Shown in pieces: positions 47,266 through 57,496 of a DNA stretch of 64,000 nt (its first letter is position 1; each line of letters begins with the position of its first letter). The notes below the pieces were generated by a model. That model worked only from the letters and a program-made list of their open reading frames with translations. It was not told where the DNA came from and did no database searches. Origin of the DNA: Taxillus chinensis (taxonomy: Eukaryota > Streptophyta > Magnoliopsida > Santalales > Loranthaceae); assembly GCA_023512835.1 (NCBI GenBank), contig CM042089.1:15261965-15325964 (forward strand), in the 5' to 3' direction. Position numbers and translations under genes: made by a program.

Positions 47266-47722
47266 ATGAGAAGGAGTTATATTATTTTTTTTTTAAGACA
47301 ATTTTATTAGAAAAATATCACACATAGGAATTATGCAAATAACATGAATACAAGAAAGCTCAAAAGGAGCAACTTGTAACAAAATGATACATGCTTGAAG
47401 CTCAAAAGGGGATCCAAAGAATAGCCATACAAAAGGATGGCGTAACACATTTATTAGACCATGTGAACACCCCACCAACCAGCGAAAGATCAACCAAGTC
47501 CAAAGCTGCAATAAATGCAGAGAACACAACCATCAAAGGAGGAAACCTTGGTCGAACCAATCTTCTCAGAAGGGAAATGCACCAAGGCCCCCCCCCCCCC
47601 CCAAAAAAAAAAAAAAAAAAACACCACAACACATACTACCATCAATGCAATTTAGAAGGCTCATCTCACATTGAACTCCTATTACTGACAAGGAGAGGAC
47701 CAAACTCAGAGAATATTCACAC

Positions 47723-48495
47723 CATAGTTTTTAAAGCGTCGCTTAGGTGATAAGGTGCTTTCTAGCAACCTGGGTGTTGGGTCACCTCGCTTAGATAGAG
47801 AAAGGCGTACGCCATGGCAAGATGGGCGCCGACCTCTTTTTAAAACATAAATACAAGGCAAAATGACATCGTTTGTGCCTTATTTAATGCCTACCTAGCG
47901 TTCAGCGTCCATCCACGAAGTCGGTAGCATGAACTTTTCCCTCTCGCGCATCTCCTACTAGGCTAGGGTTTGAGTGCGATCTGTGATGCCTTGATCCCCA
48001 CTTCCGACGATTGTTGCAATGCTGACGATCGCCATCTACACTACACAAACGATCGTGCAACTACTTTGCACGACGAAGACGAAGCCTCTTCTAGGTTTGA
48101 CGAAGACTCCGTCTTCTCTGTCACCGTCACCGCCTCTACCTTCTCTGTGCTTTTGCTGCCTCTGCCTTCTCTGTTGCTGTCACTGCCTCCGCCTTCTCTG
48201 TTGCCGCTGCCGCTTTGCTGGTCATTGCGCTCTCTCTCTCTCTCTCTCTCTCTTTTTAGCACAATAGCCGTCGTCATCTCACCTTGTCCACTAGAATCGT
48301 GATTTGTGAGTTACTTAACTGTTAAGTTAAGCTTATCTCTTAATGTTTAAACAAAATTTATTTCATTTAATGTAAATAAATATTTATGACATCTATATGA
48401 TTTAATTTAACTCTAAATATTAATAATTAAGTATGTTGTTCATCAATATTGTTATTTTCGTCATTCTGTGATGGTTGCAATAAAAATTCTTATAT

Positions 48496-48534
<39 letters not shown>

Positions 48535-48612
48535 TGCCTGGACCGCCTAGGCATTGCTCGCCTAGCTCAGACTCTCAAATGCTGGGGTTACCTTGGCGCT
48601 TTGAAAATTATG
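47723..48612. mobile_element. Non-autonomous hAT element
   Basis: The 890-bp unit has the perfect 8-bp target duplication ATTCACAC (47715-47722 and 48613-48620) characteristic of hAT elements. Terminal inverted repeats are CATAGTTTTTAAAGCG and CATAATTTTCAAAGCG (14 of 16 match). No transposase is present. It includes CT and TA microsatellites. Confidence 0.85.
48496..48530. repeat. (TA)n microsatellite
   Basis: About 35 bp of AT/TA dinucleotide near the right end of the hAT element. Confidence 0.9.
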
Positions 48613-49159
48613 ATTCACACACTTTGATCTCCAACATGCTGAAACTTAGAGGACAGAAAACTGACCTACAACTTCATTTAGTGTGCGAATAATGTGGTTG
48701 TCCCACATCTAAACAGTGCCACCGATCGCCCCCAGAAATCCAAGAAACAACCACTCCACAAAATGACATTGCCACAAAAGCTTCATAATGTCTGTCGTCA
48801 CATTTTCCAATTGAGTCTTTGTCCCTGACAAGAGTGTCAAACTCATTGGGTGAATGCAAGGTCCCCCCTAAGAGCCAAACTAGCCGTTTGTCCCAACCTA
48901 GAAGTCCGAGAAACCCCAATATCATAATTAATCGAAGAAACAAGCCTTTTAAGCTCCCTCACACCTTTAGATCCCGTGCTCGCGAGCTACTGAGAAGGTG
49001 GGGCATCAACCTTTTGGGAAAGATGTCTAGCTTCAATATCTCACAACAAATCAAAGGTAGCGAGTTCAAATTCCTCATAACTCACCTCTAACACCTTTCC
49101 AAATGGCTTTGTGTTTATGTAAGACTCACTTCGACTCTGCGGGGTCATCAGGGATACAA

Positions 49160-50445
49160 CATGGTTCTCGTTTGCGGTTGCGGAAGTCATCGCATTGCGG
49201 TCGCAGATGTCGTGTTGCATCTCGGGTGAGATGTAACTTTAGGTATGAAATAATGTTTAATTAATTTTTTAAAAATCATAGAAAAATTAGAAAAAATCAA
49301 TCAATCACATTTGAATCATTAAATAATATAAATATATGATTTAAATAATATAATGAGTTATTATAGTAAAAAAAGCACTAGTGCATTATTGAAGTTTCTT
49401 TTGTTAGGTAAGAAAAATTTTATTAAAAACAAAGTACACAAGATGTGCACTAAGAGATATAATTTTATTAAAAATCAATCACATTTGAATCATTAAATAA
49501 TATAAATATTATATTAATAATATGTTTATATATAAAAACAAGATATAAAATATAAATTAATAGACATAAAACATATTAAGCTATTTTAGTTATAATTTAA
49601 ACTTTAATTTTTAGTTATCAATTAATATACTAATTCATGCTATTTTTATTAATTAATATACAATTAATTATTAACTATGAATTAATATACAAATTAATGC
49701 TGGCTTTATAAATAAGCTATACTAATTCATTTAACAAATTAAAAATAAAAATATCAAGTTATACTAAGAATAACTTGTAGTAATTATTCATTGAAATGCA
49801 TAATTATAAATAAAAGTAATTTTTAATATTAATTTAATAATATCTATTTGATTAAATTAAAGTGATTCAAAATTCTAATCTAAAGTTAAAATTTTTAATT
49901 CGCTAAATAATATACTAATTAATTATTAGTTATTATAGTAATAATTAATATATAAAATTATACTTAAATTATTTATACAGTAGTACTTCATTCGTGCAGA
50001 GTCGTGCACACTTGGCAAAAGGAGGAAGAGATGCGTCGTTGTTTGTTGCTGACAAAAGAGGCGTCTGGCGTCATCACGTAGCTCATCCGACCTCGTCGAT
50101 CATCTTGTTTGGCTTCAGATCGTTTGGCGTCATTGATTGTCTGGCATCATGGCGTCATCGATCGTCTGGCATCGTGAAGTCATCGACCGTCTGACGTCTG
50201 CTGGCGTTGTGTTGACGTGACGGTAAGTTTCTGCCTCCCTGTTGGACGAGGGCGTCGGTCGCTTGCGAGTTGATGCCGTGATATCGGCCGTGATGTCAAA
50301 TATCGGCGTCGCGTGACGTCTCGACCGATAACTTGGACGAGATGAACCGATTTCTTGTATCGTCCCTAAATCCCGTATCGCCAGGTGCCGATACCTGGTT
50401 GAAATGGCCGAGATATGGACATCTTGGCCGATATTGCGAACCATG
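49160..50445. mobile_element. Non-autonomous hAT element
   Basis: The 1286-bp unit has the 8-bp target duplication GGATACAA (49152-49159 and 50446-50453). Ends are CATGGTTCTCGTTTGCGG and CATGGTTCGCAATATCGG in inverted orientation. The interior is AT-rich; the right part is rich in CGTC and GGCGTC repeats (50030-50230). No transposase was recognised. Confidence 0.82.
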
Positions 50446-50615
50446 GGATACAAGCATTGGAACATGACTGCCCATAGCGAGCATCAACAAGCGGACTAAC
50501 GATTATAGCCTGACCACCCAGTTGATCCTCCCCAGGCAGCGCCACCATTGCACACATAGATGGAAGTCTAGCCTCCCCTGTCTTCGAAAAAGGAAGTTCA
50601 TCACCCTTAGATTGG

Positions 50616-51647
50616 TTATAGCCACCCGAGGACACATCCTCTACAACTCCTGCTCCTCCCTCTAGGACAATAGGGCTTCCCCCGAGTCAAAGGACCACTG
50701 TTAGAGGCAGTGGCAACATTAACAGCCACAACCCCCACCAGATGGGCCCCCACCCACAACTCGACCGCCTGGACATGCTCTTCAGCGGAAGGGCCTACAT
50801 CCACTGCCATCCCCTTGCTCGAAATGCCAAGATCTAGGAACCCCTTAGGATAGCACACCCTCGCAGCAAGCATCGACGCCGGGGAAGAAGCCCTCGAAGA
50901 TGACAAACCCGTCACCTCCGCACCCATCCCTGTTGAAACTGGCCGCCAATGTGTTGCAGGGACCATTGCAGGAGGAGATGCTGGAAGAGAGGCACTAGCC
51001 TTGGCCGGTTGCCCTGGAACCACACACGCGTTGATCACTGACCAATCCCCTTGATCCCCAACACCATGCGTCACCCGGATGGTCAAGGCGACAGTTGCGC
51101 TGGCGCTGACACTACAGGTCGCCTCCCGTCCAACTCCATTGATCCTAGAAATCACATTGTGAAAGAAGGCGCATGTTGAGTTGTGCGCATTGGGGGATCT
51201 CGGGAACTCCATCATGCCGATGCCATTGCGCTGTCCACCAAGCCCCTCATCAAGCAAGGTGTGTAGACCAGACCACCCGAGAGCTCCATGGCGGATGAAG
51301 AGTGTCCCCTTAGATTTGGAAGGACCAACGACAAAAAATGAGAGAAAACAACCATTCTGATTGTGCCATTGTTGAGCCAGAAAGACTGTGGCTCCTTCTT
51401 GGAACGAGTGGACCTTGAATTGGGCAAGAGGAAGGCTAACCATCTCCTCCAGAATAGAGCTCAACCAGGACATAATGACCCGATTGAATGGGACAATGCT
51501 GATCCACGTTTGGCTACGTTCTCCTATGTGAACCAACCGATCGAGGATCTTCACTTTGAAAGTCTTGGATTCAACATGGGTGACGTGCGAAGGAAGTCGT
51601 GACTCCGTCGCGAGTATGCCAACGAGGCAAGAGAGGAGTGCCAACAA
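50616..51647 (-). pseudogene. LINE ORF1-like frame
   Basis: A 343-codon open frame on the minus strand encodes a protein with FKVKILDRLVHIG, VIMSWLSSILEEM, FQEGATVFLAQQ and GPSKSKGTLFI. This pattern resembles the ORF1-type proteins often seen upstream of plant LINE ORF2. A diverged, interrupted version is in LINE A (46180-45650). I infer the ORF1 assignment from position and pattern; no named domain is certain. Confidence 0.55.
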
Positions 51648-51783
51648 CCTTCGTGAGCTGCCCCGACCCGCTAGCTAATGGACAACCGTGATCGTCGGGT
51701 CACCTTTGAATTGCCTGTCATCGTGCGTGTGCTGCGTGCAAAACATTCTTACTTAAGATGGTTTATGAAAAAGAGTTATATTA

Positions 51784-53405
51784 CACCTCTCCTCTCTTGA
51801 GGGGGAGAATTCGTAGTCACTCTTGAAAGAAAAGGATGAAAACTTTCTTCTTGATGAGTTGTCTTTTCTCACATTTGTACTTGCTCCTGCATCTCAATCT
51901 ATTCATGAACAAACACCATTTCTATTCTCACATTTGCCTTTACAGATCCTTCTTGGTTAGGTTAAATACCATTTCTATTCCTGCTAACTTGTTTGAGGCT
52001 TTATTCTAAAGGGAATAAAGACAGGCTATGAATGCGAAAATGGAGGCTATGGAGAAGAACAAAACCTAGGAGCTAGTGTCATTGCCTCCCAACAAGAAAT
52101 TGGTGGGATATAAATGGGTATACACTGGAAAGTACGGAGTAGATAGTTCAATTGAGAGATACAAAACAAAATTAGTAGTCAAAGACTACACTCAAACTTA
52201 TGGGATTGATTACTCAAACTTTTGCTTCAGTTGTAAAAATGAATATTGTCATATTATTGTTGTTGTTTGCAGTTAATTATGAGTGGAATTTGTACTAGTT
52301 TGATATGAAGAATGTCTTTTATATGGCGAGCTAGAGGAGAAAATTTACATGGAAGTTTCACACGGTTATGATAGAAAATTGACTGCTAATACTGTGTATA
52401 GATTTAAAAAAGCCTTGTATGGTCTTAAACAATCACCACAAACTTGTAGTGTCTCCTTAGCCAAGCTAAGAGGACACTACATTGTTTATCAAACACTCAT
52501 TTGTGGGATTAGTTACAACTCTTTTGGTATACATGATTGATATAATTGTGATTGGGAATAATAATGAATAGGAACTCTTGAGCCGTTGTTTAGCCATGAA
52601 GCATGACATCAAAACATTAGGGAGGTTGAAGTTTTTTTTTGGATTGAAGTCACTGATTGTATAACATTTATATCATAACATAAGTATATTACAAATTTCC
52701 TTAGAGAAATTGGTAAAACAACCTGCAAATTGGATAGTATTCCAATAGATCCAAATCTTAGGATTGGTCTAGCGGAGGAGGATGCTACAACGACAATGAA
52801 ATGTATCAATATATGGTTGGGAAACTCATTTACCTTTTTTACACTCACTTGACATAGTTTATGCAATGAGTGTCATCATCTAGTTTATGCATAATCCAAA
52901 GGAAGTTCACTTGTAGGTAGCCTATTGGGAGTTACAATACCTCAAAAGGACTCCAAGAAAGAGAATCCTGTTTAAACAAAATGGAGGTTATTAATTGTTG
53001 ATAGAAGGTCGACATTTGGGTACTGTACCCTTCTCGGTGAAAATTTAGTAATTTGAAGGAGTAAAAAAATAAATATAGTAGCTCGACTTAGTATAAAAGC
53101 AATATTTTAGGAAATGGCTCATGGTGTGTGTGAGAATTACTTTAGATAAAAATTATTTTAGATGATTTGAAGATTCAGAGAGAAGGTCTAATGAGAATGT
53201 ATTGAGATAATAAATATGCTATTTGTGTAGTTCACAATTCAGTACAAACAAAGCACATTAAAATCAATAAACGCTTCTTTAAAGAAAAATTGGATATGTT
53301 TTTACTCATGGTTAGTTGGCTTATATTCTCACTAAAGGATTAAGTATTCTAATGTTTTTGAATATCCTATGCAAGTTGGAAATGAAAAATATTAATTCAC
53401 CAGCT
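51784..53405 (+). pseudogene. Copia-2 reverse transcriptase and RNase H remnant
   Basis: Decayed frames show KNKTWELVSL-like residues, KLVGYKWVYTGKYG (52096), SIERYKTKLV, QTYGIDYSNF (52195), a KKALYGLKQSP segment (52410) and later RNase H-like patches ending in a LTKGLS segment (53335). Many stops and frameshifts occur. The polypurine tract and 3' LTR follow immediately. Confidence 0.75.
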
Positions 53406-53415
53406 TAAGGAGATA

Positions 53416-53661
53416 TGTTGAAACTTGGCTTGGATTAGAGTGATTAATTCGACTGAACATAAAGTCGTCTCTTCGATTCCTATACTATAGTTATTATGCT
53501 GTATTTATTATATTTTTTCATTTTTATACGCTGTATTTATTATTTGTATTTCTGTTTAAATTTCTAGGGTGTAAATTCGTTTGAGTTAATTGTTGTAAGA
53601 TTGGGAGTCAATCTATGTGTACAATCAATGGATTATGAAAGTGAATAAAATATTTGTATTT
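53416..53661 (+). repeat. 3' LTR of Copia-2
   Basis: It begins TGTTGAAACTTGGCTTGG. The end is eroded: the TTCTTACA end of the 5' copy is missing. Confidence 0.75.
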
Positions 53662-53718
53662 GAAAAGAAAGATAATGCTCTCCAAAAAGCTTATTCTGGC
53701 TCTCATAGACATGGGAGT

Positions 53719-54654
53719 ATTTAGTGTTATTAAAAATGGTACAATTCACAATTATAATCGTACTCAATTCGGAGGTATACCGATTCAAACTGGTTACATA
53801 ATCATTTTTTTGCAGAATCATATATTTTATAGTATGATTTGATTTGGATACAAAATTAGTTATATATTTTTAGAAAGCTTAAATTTGGGCCTAACTCATA
53901 GATTTTTGAAAATCTTAGTGACTTGGATTTTTATGAAAGTTATATTGAGTTCTTTTAACCCATTTTAATGGAATGTGTTGTTGTGTCATTAAATTATTGT
54001 TCAAAGTAATGTTACTTGGAAATAACAATAATAATTAGTTATTTCTATTGTTTGTTTCACACTATTGAAAGTAATGTTTGATTGAAAATATTTTACGTTT
54101 TGACTCTTTAATTATGTTGAATGATAATGTTTCATTATCAAACAGCTTATCATATTTTTATAAACTTGTTTTTGAACCTGACAAGTGACAATTCATGATT
54201 TGATTCACTATTTACAAAATGGCCAAAACAATTAACTATTTGATTAATGATTTGACAACTATGGTAGAATTTACTTGAGTTTCATTTTTTTATTATTCAT
54301 CGCTCTTAGTGGAAGACAGTTAATATTTTCTTAGAGCTTATTTAGCCATAATAAATATCGGCATAGCACATTATGTCACTCAAAATTTATCTTGGGATTT
54401 TTGGCTTAGTTTGTTGCTGGTATTATTGTCCTTTTTCTTTGTTTTTTTTCCCGTGAAAAATTCTTAGGATAGCATTGAATGTTACTAAGCTGTCACTTTT
54501 GAGTCATAAGAAATTCTTATGGATACTGATAGGCTTATGGTATCTTATTAACCCTACTTGCTAGCAGACATTAGCTCCCCACAATCCTTACATGAAGCAT
54601 GGAGGGATTTGTGCAAAGCATTATGTTAATACTGGTTTCCGAACTTCTTTTCAG
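53719..54654 (+). other. Intron sequence before the first PP5 coding exon
   Basis: AT-rich DNA without recognisable coding or repeat features. It ends in a pyrimidine-rich acceptor AACTTCTTTTCAG at 54642-54654. Confidence 0.5.
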
Positions 54655-54780
54655 GTAACTTAACTGAATCACAGAGGATACAACCTCTTAAGGTTATGCC
54701 TGGCATGGAAATTGAAGGTTCGAATTCCTCACTTGCTGCTGCTGAAGAAATCAAGCTCCAAGCTAACGAAGCATTTAAGG
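54655..54780 (+). CDS. PP5: PP5 coding exon 1 (serine/threonine phosphatase 5, N-terminus)
   Basis: The exon follows the acceptor TTCTTTTCAG and ends AAG G|GT. The likely start is the ATG at 54696 (MPGMEIEGSNSSLA); no in-frame stop lies between the acceptor and this ATG, so a start further upstream is not excluded. It encodes 28 residues plus one base, ending IKLQANEAFK, the beginning of the first TPR helix. PP5 is a PPP-family phosphatase. Its TPR domain binds the C-terminus of Hsp90 and holds the enzyme inactive until released; in plants it acts on phytochrome and stress signalling. The assignment rests on the combined exon sequence; the catalytic domain is outside the window. Confidence 0.85.
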
Positions 54781-55183
54781 GTAATGGTTTTATGCATCTA
54801 AAATTATATTTTCATCTTCCTCACCTCCTCATAATATAGTGCAAATGAAATTGATCCTTTAACTAATATAAGATACTTGCTTTTGTTAAAGGAAGGTTTT
54901 TTTCTTGATCAGTTTTTTTATGGAAATTTATGAAAGCCAAACATAGAGACAAAGATAATGAATTATTTTACTTGTGGCAATTTGATGAAGTTTTACATTA
55001 TAATATTGCATCCTTTGCTAATGCTTTTGAATATAATGAATTAAATCCTTATATATGATCCAGCTAGGGATCTTGCTTCAATGAACAATCTTTGATAGCT
55101 AGGTGCATTTCTGTTAAAAAAAAAATCTATTTTTCGTACTCATTAATGTTGTTTGTTTGTTTCTTTCTTCTACCTGATTTCAG

Positions 55184-55353
55184 CGCATAAATACTCTCAG
55201 TCAATTGATCTATATACAAAAGCAATTGAACTAGATGATCAGAATGCTGTATACTGGGCAAACCGTGCATTCGCTCACACTAAGCTGGAAGAATATGGCA
55301 GTGCTGTGCAGGATGCATCTAAGGCAGTTGAACTCGATTCCAAATATTCAAAG
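55184..55353 (+). CDS. PP5: PP5 coding exon 2 (TPR1-TPR2)
   Basis: After the acceptor CTGATTTCAG this 170-nt exon encodes 57 residues (29-85) in phase with exon 1: HKYSQSIDLYTKAIEL completes TPR1 and NAVYWANRAFAHTKLEEYG starts TPR2, ending YSK. The conserved Asn-Arg in WANRA belongs to the carboxylate clamp that grips Hsp90's terminal MEEVD. The exon end is AAAG followed by GCATCT, so the donor is GC rather than GT. Reading on in frame would give nine more codons to a possible GTTCCT donor, or a stop at about 55387. Confidence 0.85.
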
Positions 55354-55437
55354 GCATCTTCAAATTCTGAAATTTCTCTGGTTCCTTGATTTTGATTCAT
55401 GCAGCACCCCCTTGATAATTGAGCTTGGTAATTTCAG
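55354..55437 (+). other. PP5: 84-bp GC-AG intron of PP5
   Basis: The exon pair SK|GFYRRG, invariant in PP5 proteins, fixes the junction. The intron then begins GC at 55354-55355 and ends TTTCAG at 55437. GC-AG introns are a minor class in plants. Confidence 0.65.
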
Positions 55438-55509
55438 GGTTTTTACAGGCGAGGTGCAGCACATCTTGCTATGGGAAAATTTAAAGAAGCACTTAAAGAT
55501 TTCCAACAG
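55438..55509 (+). CDS. PP5: PP5 coding exon 3 (TPR3)
   Basis: Exactly 72 nt, 24 residues in phase 0: GFYRRGAAHLAMGKFKEAL and KDFQQ, the core of the third TPR. The Arg of YRRG is another clamp residue. Acceptor is TTTCAG; the donor is CAG|GTATTT at 55510. The next intron is 6.6 kb. Confidence 0.88.
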
Positions 55510-55649
55510 GTATTTTAACCTTAAAGATGAGGGTCTTGTTTTCTCTATTTGCACATTGCGTGCACACACACATATATAGAGAGCTCTTAGCCTAATATTG
55601 GTGTTGAGTTGCTCAAAATCACATGATATTGAATGTTTATGAAAAGTTA

Positions 55650-57430
55650 ACCATACGGATGAGACAAATATAGGTAATTTGGCAGAGCATCACAAAAAGC
55701 CATTAATGATGCTTTTAGGTAGAGCATCACGAAAAGTCAGTGTCAGTAACAAAGAGATGAGAGACCTCTATTGCATTTGAGTCCCAACCAACTGCAAAAC
55801 CCCTCCATAAAGTATGAGTGACTTTCCGCTCCACCATCTTGCTAAAAACTATTATAACGAGGAGGATAAAAAGAGGAGATAAAGGGTCTCCTTGGCATAA
55901 TCCTTTAGATGTCCCAAATAACCGCGAGAGGCTCTCATTAACAATAACCGAGAAACTCGTGGAAGAGATGCATTGACCGCCTTATCCATTTGGCCTTGAA
56001 GTCCATATGGAGAAAAATGGTTAACAAGAATGCCCAATCAACATTATCATAAGCCTTCTTCTTGTCCAACTTACAAGTACACCCTTGGCCTTATTCTTGA
56101 GTGGCTGATCCATCATCTCGTTAGTAAGCAACAAGACATCCAAATTTGACGCCCTCTAAGAAAATCATAACGAGAAGACCCCACCATCTAAGCAAGGTCC
56201 CCTTTGAGCTAATTTGCTAACACCATAGGCAAAAGTTTATAAATGCTCCCAACCAAGCTAATTGGCTAAAGTCCCCAAGTTGAGTGGTCCTAACCATCTT
56301 AGGGATGAAAACCAAAAAAGTCATGCAGACTAGATACGTATTGTATGTCCTCATGAAACTACTGGAAGCACTAGAGGATTCTCACCTTTATTGTATCTTT
56401 TTCAAAACCAAAAAAGTCATTCAGACCTTGTTACCATAATACGATTGAAGTGCCACAAGAATCTCTTCCTCCTTTAGTGGCCTCTTCAAAATTGTAGCCT
56501 TCTCTTGAGCTATACCTTTAATGGGATACCTTTAGTGATAATCCTCTCTCCTATGTCCATGAAACTTATATCATTAGCTTTGTGATGGGCATTGGCCATT
56601 TTGTGAAAGAAACTTGTTCTTGTCCCCCAAAGGCCAAAATCTTTGGTACCATGATATCTCCTCATTTAGCAATAAAAAAGCCAGCCCGTCCTTTTGCCAA
56701 TTTCGCATAGTTCACTGTGCCTCCAACCGCACAAACAAAGGTTCATTTGTGCCCAAAACATCAATACCTTTGGTAATGTGTTATTTCTTCACCCTGATAT
56801 CCTTGAAGACTTCTTGATTCCAAAGCTTCAATTTTGATTTAACTAACCCCAACGTCTTTGACATCGCATAACTAGCCCAACTAGTGAAGGAGCCATTCTC
56901 CTAGTCCACCACTCCGGCACCAACTCCCCAAACTTTTCCAGGTCAGCCTCATGTTTTCAAAGCGGAAAAGAGTCAGACCCCAATGGATCCCTTCTAAAGA
57001 AAGTGAGGTGAAATGGTGGTTGCAGATGGGTTGAGGGAGTAGAGCTTGGAGTGAGTAATGAAAATGTTCCTCCCAACCCACTGAAACCAGGAACCGATCA
57101 ATCTAAGGTATAGTTGATTTGGCTCTACTTATCGACCACGTATAGTAGCCACCTTCAAAAGGAAGATCCACCAGACATTCATGCATTCATGGTGCACAAA
57201 CTCCGAACTCTTGCATGATGTAATCTTGTGATGACCCCTCTAGTGTTGTGGGAGAGAAAAGTGTTGAGTTCTCCACTCAACACTCATGGTTGAGCCTAGC
57301 TTCTTCGAAGTTTGAACGATGCGAAGATCATTCCACAAATCTGCCAGACCACGAACCTTGCTCAGCCTATATAGCCATAATTGTTAACAATGCAGATGCA
57401 CCCAAAGTGTTGAGGGCTCTTGGAACTTAA
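55650..57430 (-). pseudogene. LINE reverse-transcriptase relic in PP5 intron 4
   Basis: Reading the minus strand from right to left are decayed segments of plant L1-type ORF2: EEISWYQRFWPLGDKNKFL near 56640-56700 (typical region between endonuclease and RT), GRQI (about 56150), AYDNVDWAFLL (about 56040) and a QGDPLSP-like patch near 55890. Frameshifts and stops are many. No target duplication was located, so borders are approximate. Confidence 0.65.
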
Positions 57431-57496
57431 GTGAAAAGCACATTTCCAAAGCCCACACTTTATCGTAATAAAGTGTATAATATATAGCTTTTATAT

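Larger units (their letters stand above)
47285..51764 (-). mobile_element. LINE derivative B, minus orientation, with poly-A tail and TSD
   Basis: A 19-bp target duplication flanks it (47266-47284 and 51765-51783; two mismatches). On the minus strand the element ends in a run of ten A (complement of 47285-47294). Right to left it carries an ORF1-like region (51647-50616), a middle segment (48621-49151) and an endonuclease fragment (complement of 47402-47632, VDLSLVGGVFTWSN) leading directly to the 3' tail. No reverse transcriptase is recognisable. Two hAT elements (47723-48612, 49160-50445) are nested in it. The Copia-2 frame continues on both sides. Confidence 0.78.
36091..53661 (+). mobile_element. 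Copia-2, decayed Ty1/copia element containing other elements
   Basis: A 5' LTR-like segment (36091-36389) ends TTCTTACA and is followed at once by TGGTATCATAGC, a tRNA-iMet-type primer site with one change. A related 3' LTR begins TGTTGAAACTTGG at 53416 after the polypurine-like CAGCTTAAGGAGATA. Between them lie protease (36738-37178), integrase (46490-47265) and reverse transcriptase/RNase H (51784-53400) remnants, in copia order. Two LINE copies split the coding parts. LTRs are well diverged, so the element is old. The outer flanks share a 61-bp imperfect direct repeat instead of a clear 5-bp duplication. Confidence 0.82.

Noticed and set aside
48041..48302. Ser/Leu- and Arg/Glu-rich frames
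   Set aside because: Low-complexity translations of CT repeats inside the hAT element.
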